64,000 bases of DNA from Apoderus coryli (Eukaryota; Arthropoda; Insecta; Coleoptera; Attelabidae), in NCBI GenBank assembly GCA_911728435.2, contig OU452213.1:3637834-3701833 (forward strand). Direction: 5' to 3'. The notes under the pieces were generated by a model. It saw only the letters and a list, made by a program, of their open reading frames with translations, searched no databases and was not told where the DNA came from. Made by a program: the position numbers and the translations under genes. Shown here piece by piece: positions 56,901-64,000 of the stretch. Each line of letters opens with the position of its first letter. The stretch's first letter is position 1.

Positions 56901-59342
56901 GTGGTCCCCATTCCCTTACTACCATTAAATGTCCCATTTCAGGTAAGTATGCTATTTTACATTCATTTATAAATCCTGGTAAGTCATCTACTGCACATCT
57001 AGCAGCTGCAGTCACATGCTTCAAGATATCCTGTTGCCGCAAGAATTCTAAAAGGATACACATTACAATTTGTTTTAAGCGATAAATTGCCTCTTACTGG
57101 CATCCAAACTTTCGTCCAATCCAAACTTGATTGCTGGTCTTTGTCTCTTTTTACCAGCCTCAAAGTCTAAGGCATTATTTATGGAATCTTCTAATGCCAT
57201 CAAGCCAGAGGTCACAGCATGTTGGAGATCCTTTAATATTTCAGACTTTTCTGTATGCGGACCAGATAGTTCACTTATCAATATCGTATGATAAATTGTC
57301 TAAAAAATAGTTAAAATAATAGTCTTGTAACATAACCTAAAAACATTTATATTTTAAAGTTCCCGCCTCATGTCAATTTCGTTTGTATGTCAAATTCACC
57401 GTAAACTAGGGATACGGTATCGCTTCAAAAGTATCGATACCAAGTAAAGTATCGCATTTCGGTATCGATACGCTACTTGGTATCGAAGATCAAGCATCGA
57501 TACTTTAAAGTATCGATACTCGATACGATATAAAAAAAAAGTACCTATATTTAAAATAAAAATTAACGCGATTTTTTTAAGTCGAAGTAGGTTTACAATG
57601 TTACAAATAAAATATTACATAAAATAATAATTTAATGTATCAATTTTACGTTTAAACTTTTAACTCTTTCTATTTAGATTTCTAAAATCTAGGCCAAAAT
57701 TATCAAATATGTCTTCTTCTTCTATGGCGCCACTCTTGAGAACACAGTGTTAAAGCGTTTAGGTATGTTGGTATCGATACTATGATTTAAGGCGTGTAAG
57801 TATCGATACTGTTTAAGTATCGAACAAAAAGTATCGATGCCAAAAGTACTTGGTATCGGAACCAAAGTATCGATACGTACTAGTATCGAAGTATCGTTCG
57901 TATCCCTACCGTAAACGTCAACAGTCAACAGTGATTGTCATTGTATATTAAATAGACATGATGAATAAATAAACAAATATTTAACTACATTAAAAACTGA
58001 TTCTTTATTATTATCACAAACGTAACACATGCTTAAAGGACGAAAGTTACCTTGTACAAACTGTGCCAGTTGCTATTTGTAGCCTTACCATTCTCAACTC
58101 GCACTAAAATGACATTTATGTCACTAACATCCCCCAGACACTTGATGTTGTCTTGTAGGGATTCTAGAAAGTCCCGCTGTAAAGGGTCTTGTATAAAACT
58201 TATAAAATTCAACCGTTTATTCAATTCCGTTTCATTTTTAATGGGATTCATCAATATATTTCTAGAAAACCAAGGCTCAAGCATAGTATAGTTGTATTGT
58301 ACAGGTACTTACCGTAAACATTGGTGACCAATCCTAGATTTACACTCAGACGAGTATAGTTTATAGAGACTCATACCTTCTCTACCGCTCCTTTGTGCGC
58401 CTCTTTTTGTAGAAGCCTCATGAGGTCGATATGAGAATATATTTAATGCGGTAAAAGTATTGTTATCAATAAGAACATGGTTTTTCCTGTTACAAAATAA
58501 AATTATCTACAAACAGAACTTGTAAAAGTAACGATTACTCACAGAGTAACTTTACATAAATCCAAAATAACTACATGACCGTCTTGTATTCCTAAAAACG
58601 TCCAGTTTTTCTCCAGATATTTGTATAATGACCCTAAGGCTTGTATAGAAAATCTGTTATCGAAATCAACAAGAAGATTCAGACATAAGTTTCGTTTAAC
58701 GGCATCAGATTCCGTGTTGCCAAATTGATGGGAACTGATATCGATGCCTGACACAATTGTTTTACAAATTTCATAACCTTAAAATGCTACAGCATATTTA
58801 TTCGAGTTAAATTACTTAAGTAACGTACTTACTATAATCGGCAGCGTTGAGTAGAAAGAAATTCTGCGGTAATTTTCTAATAGTATTCGAAGACACAGAT
58901 GTTTCATTAGAGCTTGGGTTAATGCACTCAATGACTAATTGATTAAATTCATCTGTTTCTGCACCAAACCCGATAATGAATTTGGGCGTAACTTCTCGTA
59001 GAAGGGTTATTGTAACTAGGTACTGCGGCGGTTCATCTATTATTACTTCATAAACATACACCTATAAATATTTTACTACATATATTATTGATGGTTAATA
59101 CGTAATATACTCACTAATTTTTCATTCAGATTATAATAAGCGGCCCCAAGTCGCTTATTTTTATGTATCAAACATAAAACGTTGTTAGACTGTTCATAAT
59201 TGCTTGAGGAAGATCCATCGTTTTGTTGCAGCGTCCTATTGTTATTAATACTGTGTTGATTCTCAATTCCATCGTCAATATTTCCGTAATTGTTACGATT
59301 TAAGAAAATAATTTCATCATCGCATAAACGAGCCATTTTCAT
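53978..59342 (-). CDS. MSH5: MutS homologue 5, 13 exons
   Basis: Exons in transcript order: 59115-59342, 58833-59061, 58543-58747, 58313-58486, 58051-58261, 57098-57299, 56857-57047, 56758-56803, 56561-56699, 56326-56504, 56031-56218, 54263-54533, 53978-54186. All are GT-AG and phase-consistent, giving 823 residues (human MSH5 is 834). The MutS core shows 'GHQCLR' and 'ELNKRLNFISFI'. The ATPase has Walker A GPNGSGKS, 'IGSFIPA', 'LSGFMIDII', Walker B 'LVILDEFGKGTS' and 'ATHF'. The helix-turn-helix end precedes an acidic tail. MSH5 pairs with MSH4 as MutS-gamma to stabilise meiotic crossover intermediates; it does not repair mismatches. The start codon is the first ATG. Introns at 54534-56030 and 57300-58050 hold TIR elements. 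It faces SLBP head to head. Confidence 0.95.
54561..55864. mobile_element. 1.3-kb TIR element in an MSH5 intron
   Basis: Inverted ends of about 110 bp: 54561-54676 starts AGTACCGGGTATTCCATTAAG and the right end runs to 55864. They share 'ggtagcatatctcagg', 'aataatagtcgtag' and 'ttcttttagggaaa'. No transposase frame. The interior carries a 72-bp tandem repeat and a few hundred bases of AT-rich sequence. Confidence 0.85.
54690..55115 (-). repeat. 72-bp tandem repeat, 6 copies, hammerhead-like core
   Basis: TACGACGTTTCGAC recurs at 54701, 54773, 54845, 54917, 54989 and 55064. Read on the minus strand each unit has CTGAAGA, then GACAAAA..TTTTGTC (a 7-bp stem), then GAAAC and GTC. That is the order of the CUGANGA-stem II-GAAA core of hammerhead ribozymes. 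Poly-A/T runs separate the units. Confidence 0.9.
55862..56016. mobile_element. ~155-bp MITE next to an MSH5 exon
   Basis: Inverted termini 'actatacgggttcgga' and 'atcccgaacccgtctagtat', with 'catcgctaag' and 'cttagcgatt' inside. It abuts the 1.3-kb TIR element on its left and ends 14 bp before exon 56031-56218. Confidence 0.7.
57407..57908. mobile_element. 502-bp hAT-type MITE rich in TATCGATA
   Basis: Ends TAGGGATACG and CGTATCCCTA, flanked by a perfect 8-bp duplication CCGTAAAC (57399-57406 and 57909-57916). The 8-bp duplication is the hallmark of hAT transposition. TATCGATA occurs six times, mostly near the two ends, with several near-matches. No transposase frame. It sits in the MSH5 intron between exons 58051-58261 and 57098-57299. 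Confidence 0.92.
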
Positions 59343-59709
59343 CCCTTTTACAAGGATTTAAAAAGTTTAAATCTTAAATAACTTGCCGTTTTTGACAATG
59401 ACATTTGACATTAGCAAAACTAGAGATCTCTTTGACAGTTTGTGAACTTCCTTTTATAGAAAATACAAGATACAAGTGAGGTAACCGATCGATGATCATG
59501 TCATATCAGCCAAACACAGAGATAGATCAAACACCCCATTAAAACGAAGAACAAGAAAAGAGAATAGCCTAAAGTTGGCCAAGAAAAAAAAATAACCTAA
59601 AATAATTTAGAAGTTTTGGCGCAAATTCAATGTAATTATTATTTACATTAACTACTGAACATAAACGAACATAAAATCCATTGTATCAATAAAATTGCAA
59701 AAAAAAAAT
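59343..59709. promoter_or_regulatory. divergent spacer between MSH5 and SLBP
   Basis: 367 bp separate the two start codons, so both promoters must lie here unless they overlap the genes. No TATA box or other named element is obvious. Confidence 0.55.
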
Positions 59710-60738
59710 ATGGACGATACCGATTCTGATAAAAAGATTCATAGACTTTCTATGAACACATCCTTAAAAAACGCAAATATTTTTGATGATGTGAGTACTC
59801 AAAATATTATTAAACGTTAATAATTGTTGCTAAGCATACTGATTTTGTTATAATTGTTGTTTTAGGATGCATGGGAGGAAGATGAACACGGCTTCCAGAT
59901 AAAAAAAGAACCACAGGAAGACTCTCGTTTGCAGATAAAAGAAGAACCACAGGAGGAATCTCCACGAGTAAAACGGGAACCTACATCTACCAGTGATAAT
60001 GCCCCTCAAATCAAACAAGAACCGACGGCAGAACCAGAAGAATCTTATTTAGATAAACTAAGTGATGACCAGAAGAACGTTATTTTGAATAGTAGTAATA
60101 AAGACTTTGTAAACGCCTTTAGTGAATCACCATTTACTAAAGAACTTTTTGAGAAAGCTAGAATAAAAGACGAAACGCCAATAAAAGAAACAGATTTAAG
60201 AGAAGTTATTACTGAAAAAAAAGAAGCAAGGAAAAGTGTTAAACGGACTATTTTCACGAGAAATTCACCATACAAACGTGTTGACGATGACGATTCATTG
60301 AATGGGCATTCTTTGCGACAGCGATTAGGACCCAAAATGAGTGAAACTAATTCGACGTAAGTATTTTTGTTATCATACTAAATGAAATATGAGTATAGAG
60401 TATTTTTAGCGCTCGAAAATTCCCGAGAAAACCCAAGGAAACCGAGACAGACTTAGAAGTATTACAACGAAGGCAAAAGCAAATTGATTATGGCAAGAAC
60501 ACTGTTGGTTACGATAATTACATCCAATTAGTCCCAAAGTAAATTGTCAAAAAGGTATTTTAAATAGTTTATTTCATATATTGGTACTTTCAGGCACGAA
60601 AGGAAGCCGGATGACCCTCAAACACCAGATAAGTACTCTAAATACTCCAGAAGGGGATGGGAGGGTTTAATTAAACAGTGGCGAATTCGTTTACACAAAT
60701 ACGATCCTGATGAGGAAGAGGATCAGGAACTTGAATAA
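59710..60738 (+). CDS. SLBP: histone mRNA stem-loop-binding protein
   Basis: Exons: 59710-59790, 59866-60356, 60410-60538, 60594-60738, giving 281 residues. The RNA-binding domain occupies the last 75 residues or so: '[19 protein letters not shown]', 'YIQLVPK', then '[21 protein letters not shown]' and 'RLHKYDP'. Metazoan SLBPs carry TPNK at the phosphorylated Thr; here it is TPDK. The acidic C-terminus 'DEEEDQELE' resembles the phosphorylated tail used in insect histone pre-mRNA processing. SLBP binds the 3' stem-loop of replication-dependent histone mRNAs in nucleus and cytoplasm. The N-terminal part holds four [IV]KxEP repeats, which look like SUMO-acceptor motifs. Confidence 0.95.
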
Positions 60739-61083
60739 CTGTTTCATGATAACATGAATCTAATCTAAGTTTTAAAATAGTTTTAGGTAATTCTGACCTT
60801 AGATGCTAATTGAATATTGTAAATATCTCTATAAGTATAATGTACTATTTTGAGTTACATTTTTATTAAAAGAATCAACAATTTGTTTGTGACAGTTTTA
60901 TGCATGAATGAGCTTTTTTATGTTATAATTTTAATAAATCACATCGTATGTTTAAAGAGCGTTTTATTTAAGCTTTATTGCAGGGCAAAGCAGGATTATA
61001 TGCAGTAAAACTAAACCTAATTTCAATATAACATTTATTTAAGTACGTTAATATAACTGGCATATAAATAAGTTCCCTAAATC

Positions 61084-61918
61084 TTACACATTGTTAGGAA
61101 CATACATTTTATTTGGCATTCTCTTCGAATAAATTACAAAAAGACTTAATTGGAACCCGGATAACAGAGAACCAAGTAAGTTTGGAATCTGAAACATATT
61201 CAAAGACATACAAGGTGGTGTACTTTTATTTAGGTACTTACTTGTATGAACTGATCTTCAATCAATATTCCATAAACCATCCATTGTAATGATACAATAA
61301 AAGTTGATAGAATCAAATAGTATGGTAAACTATCAGTATTTTTAACTTTAAAAACATGTAGTAGCGTTGCAAAAGGTGCCGCGAAAAATACTAAAGTTAC
61401 AAAACAACATATCAGTCCCAATACATTTTTACCATATTCTGTACTATGCGTTCGATGAACATAATATAACGTAGCGACAAGGAATATCAAACATATTAGG
61501 AGTTGTCGAAGAACTGCAGTCTGAAAAATATCATTTAATTCAGAAATCTATATCAGGTAGGTATACTTTCTGTACTTACCTTTCTAATACTGTATAAGAA
61601 GAATGTAATAGCATACGCAAAAAACAAACTAGCTCCAACTGTATTAACTAATATTATAGATGGGTCTCGAATTAAAAACCCATATCGCAGCCATAAACTC
61701 GTGGAAAGACAGCCGCTAACAAATGGAAATGGGGAATAATCCCCTGTACTTTTATTCCGTACTATTTGTTGACAAACTAAACTGAAAAATAAATGTAGTT
61801 TTGTCATTAAAACTGTTTTATTTAGGTTGAATATACCTTACGTTCCAGTTAGGAATTGTAATATTGTTGATATTGACGCTGTAGTTGCTAAAATATCCTT
61901 CCAATCTAGGTCACTCAT
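61084..61918 (-). CDS. slv: SWEET sugar transporter (saliva/SWEET1)
   Basis: Exons in transcript order: 61842-61918, 61580-61781, 61242-61520, 61084-61188, GT-AG and in phase, giving 220 residues, the normal animal SWEET length. Seven hydrophobic segments fit the 3+1+3 MtN3 layout. First repeat: 'SPFPFVSGCLSTSLWLRYG' and 'NTVGASLFFAYAITFF'. Second: 'SLPYYLILSTFIVSLQW' with 'YGILIEDQFIQIPNLLG'. The Pro residues that cap the first helix of each triple-helix bundle are present. The family moves glucose or related sugars down gradients through plasma or Golgi membranes. Convergent with SLBP and divergent from THOC6. Confidence 0.93.
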
Positions 61919-62239
61919 TGTATTAGTATTATTTATTACATTTTCTATCATTCGTAGACAAATATCAGACAAAACATCTACGTGTTAAATTTCAAAAATA
62001 TCAAGTCAAAATCAGCTGCGTAGTTCAAAATAATTTAAATCAACGGCAACTAGGCATGCATGAATCGAATTTTGCAAAAGATTGTAGTTTTTCTTCACAG
62101 TATAATAAATAATACCTGAACCATGACAGAGGAAGAATTAAAATAGTCTTTGTTTAGCTAGGTTAGGTTATATTTGTTATTCTTGCTTTTTGTTTACTGA
62201 GCATAATTATTAAACAGTTATTTTTTATTCTAATTGAGA
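61919..62239. promoter_or_regulatory. divergent spacer between SWEET and THOC6
   Basis: 321 bp between the two ATGs, so a shared promoter region is likely. 'taggttaggtta' near 62158 is the only notable word; no TATA box is clear. Confidence 0.55.
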
Positions 62240-63398
62240 ATGTGTAACAAGCTAACAAGGGCTTTTTACAACACAGTACTGTGTCAAGCATTTAGTCCTT
62301 GCGGTAATTTTCTATTTGCGGGAGATATCTATGGATATTTACATATGTTTCAGTAAGTATTATTCCTATTACTACCGCATTGATAATAAACTAGTTTTTA
62401 CCTTGTAGTTTATCAAAAATAGTAAATCCCGACATCAGTTTAACGAAGGAAGAACTTATGTCTAAACAAAAATTCTCGGTTGCATCAGAATATCAACTCA
62501 ATAGTTTACTTGCAACTAAAAACTACTTACTAGTAGGTGGTGCAAATGAAATTTACGCATTTTCTTGGAAGAATCTTAAGGGCTCATCACTAAAATCATT
62601 ACAACCGACATGGACAATACAATTACCAACGAAAACGGATGATTTCAGTAAAGCAGACGTTAATGCTATGTTAACTGATGAAGAAAATAAAAAACTGTAT
62701 GCCGGTTGTAGCGATAATAGTATTTATGTATTTGATTTGGAAACGGGTAAACTAGTTAAAACATTTGGGAAACACACCGATTATATACACTCAATGATTA
62801 GAAAGTAAGTCAAATGAGCATTTTTCTGTGACGTTGGTCATTGTGTGCTCTATTTTTCCAGCGGCAACGATTTGTTATCAACTGGTGAGGACGGTATAGT
62901 TTGTATAACAGATTTAAGAAGTTTTAAAGTATCACACAAAATAGAACCAAATAAAGATGAGGATATAAAACGCCCTGAATTAGGAAAGTGGATTGGGGCC
63001 CTAGATTGTAATGATGACTATATTGTAAGTAATTCATTATTTATTTTTAAGTTAGCTTTCTCAATTATATATCATAGCTTTGTGGTGGTGCACCAAGACT
63101 CTCCCTCTACCACTACCGTTTCCTAAGTAATCCCACGGTATTTGATTTAAAAGACAGCGGAATCCACGTGGCAAATATTTTTAAAGATAAAATATTCGCT
63201 GGTGGTCGCTCGGATCTATTCTACCAAACAAGTTTCAACGGGGACATTGTCGCAGAGATCCCAACGAGTGCAGTGACAGTTTATAGTGCGGTGCTACAAG
63301 AAGAGCCCTTTAAAGTGTTGTGTGTAGCCGGATCTAGCCCGAAAATTGATATTTCGAACAACTTTAATTATAGAGATCTGCAATTGATTGTAACATGA
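62240..63398 (+). CDS. thoc6: THO complex subunit 6 (WD-repeat)
   Basis: Exons: 62240-62352, 62409-62804, 62862-63024, 63078-63398, GT-AG and in phase, giving 330 residues. WD40-type blades are visible: 'VLCQAFSPCGNFLFAGDIYG', 'KLYAGCSDNSIYVFDLETG', 'NDLLSTGEDGIVCITDLR' and a late 'KIFAGGRSDLFYQTSFNG'. The N-terminal 'AFSPCGNFLFAGD', blade spacing and length match THOC6, a metazoan THO/TREX subunit that dimerises THO complexes for mRNA export in the nucleus. Its stop lies 10 bp before a MITE. Confidence 0.88.
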
Positions 63399-63407
63399 TT
63401 ACTGGAG

Positions 63408-63529
63408 CGGCACTCTGTAATTTGAATTTTAAGGATAGCTCATGTTCAGCTAGACACGGAAAATACCGAATCTTACAGAGTACGAAATAGCGAAGGGAAT
63501 CTCTATCGCTATTTTGTTACAGAGTGCCG
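63408..63529. mobile_element. 122-bp MITE at the THOC6 stop
   Basis: Perfect 13-bp inverted termini CGGCACTCTGTAA and TTACAGAGTGCCG. The interior contains another TTACAGAGT and an inverted 'aatagcgaa...tcgctatt'. It occupies the start of the THOC6 3' UTR. Confidence 0.85.
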
Positions 63530-63636
63530 GTCCTGTTGTATATATAATAAGTGGAATTAATTAAATAAAATTGTTGAAATAGATGATGTAATAAAAAACT
63601 ACAAATAAACATTTATTTACAAAATAATAACACACT

Positions 63637-64000
63637 TTACAAGAAACCATGACCAGCTACTACTGATGGTATAAATCCTTCAGCGCCCTCTTTGTTTCTT
63701 ACGTAGAACCATCCACGGAAATTTGCATTTATCAGAAATACTACATCACCTTTGCGTACCGAGATGGCGCTAGTATCGCTATGTGACTCGTAGTCCTTAA
63801 TAATCACTAACAAAGTTTGTCGGGTATTGGGGCCTAAAATAAAATATTAGCTAGTACACTGTTGTCAAACATTTTAATGTAGTTTATTTGTGGTACCTTT
63901 GGCTCTTGCAGCGACTTTTAGGTACAGTCTATCGACGCTTTTTTCACCGTAATTGCTTAAAGCTCTTGGTTGCTTTTTACAATAACTTTCCCAACCGCAT
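63637..64000 (-). CDS. C-terminal part of an SH3-domain protein (partial)
   Basis: Last exon 63637-63833 and the preceding exon from 63897 to the window edge, joined by GT-AG in phase. The C-terminal 65 residues form an SH3 domain: 'TLLVIIKDYESHSD' (ALYDY-like), 'ISVRKGDVVFLI', 'GWFYVRNKEGAEGFIPSVV' with the binding Trp and the GFIPS motif. It ends a few residues later. The upstream exon ('CKKQPRALSNYGEKSVD') is basic and I do not recognise it. Family not identified because the rest lies outside the window. Confidence 0.75.

Noticed and set aside
58262..58312. In-frame TAA after 'GHQCLR' in MSH5, first read as a disabling stop
   Set aside because: GTAAGT at 58312 is a donor and TTTTCTAG ending at 58262 is a good acceptor. 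Removing this 51-bp intron keeps the frame and restores the family pattern.

Overview
This is a window of AT-rich nuclear DNA from an insect. Genes have short GT-AG introns, and one gene encodes the insect-type juvenile-hormone-binding/takeout fold. Three DD41D mariner copies, many non-LTR retrotransposon fragments and an env-bearing errantivirus fill the gaps. A complete MSH5 gene argues against Drosophila, which lacks it. A beetle or similar insect is my best guess, but the species cannot be fixed from the sequence.

Layout. 1-957: 3' part of a non-LTR reverse transcriptase. 1151-4148: shootin-1-like coiled-coil gene with an 81-bp hairpin minisatellite in one intron. 4699-6419: secreted two-module JHBP-type protein. 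7272-7766: TXNDC17/TRP14. 7873-12518 (-): SEC14-like CRAL-TRIO/GOLD protein, whose introns hold a mariner, a large foldback element and a tRNA-like sequence; its first exon was not found. 12923-14222: a second mariner. 15017-22488: a complete errantivirus-type Gypsy element with LTRs identical by eye. 24275-26903: the armadillo-repeat gene gudu/ARMC4. 28629-29150 (-) and 47744-48289 (+): two intronless HES-type bHLH-WRPW genes about 18.6 kb apart. Between them lie retrotransposon fragments, a 3.5-kb array of a 46-bp satellite, and a 3-kb TIR element with a third mariner nested inside. 48679-50422: MetAP2. 50.5-53.05 kb: composite tandem repeats. 53978-59342 (-): MSH5, 13 exons, with three TIR elements in its introns. 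59710-60738: histone-mRNA stem-loop-binding protein SLBP. 61084-61918 (-): SWEET sugar transporter. 62240-63398: THOC6. 63637-64000 (-): an SH3-domain protein cut by the window edge.

How the genes relate. The right end (53.9-64 kb) is compact. MSH5/SLBP and SWEET/THOC6 are head-to-head pairs sharing spacers of about 370 and 320 bp. SLBP/SWEET and THOC6/SH3 are tail-to-tail. These are mostly housekeeping or germline functions (histone mRNA processing, mRNA export, meiotic crossover, N-terminal Met removal) with no sign of a common pathway. The middle (27-48 kb) is repeat-dominated and bounded by the two HES genes, which look like a dispersed pair of Enhancer-of-split-type genes.

The strongest candidates for a closer look are: the fresh, apparently intact errantivirus and its shared upstream AUG; the hAT MITE in MSH5 made of TATCGATA palindromes; the 46-bp satellite with higher-order structure; hammerhead-like cores in a 72-bp repeat; and the pair of HES proteins that seem to lack an Orange domain. 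Exon boundaries were derived by hand from splice consensus and reading-frame phase.
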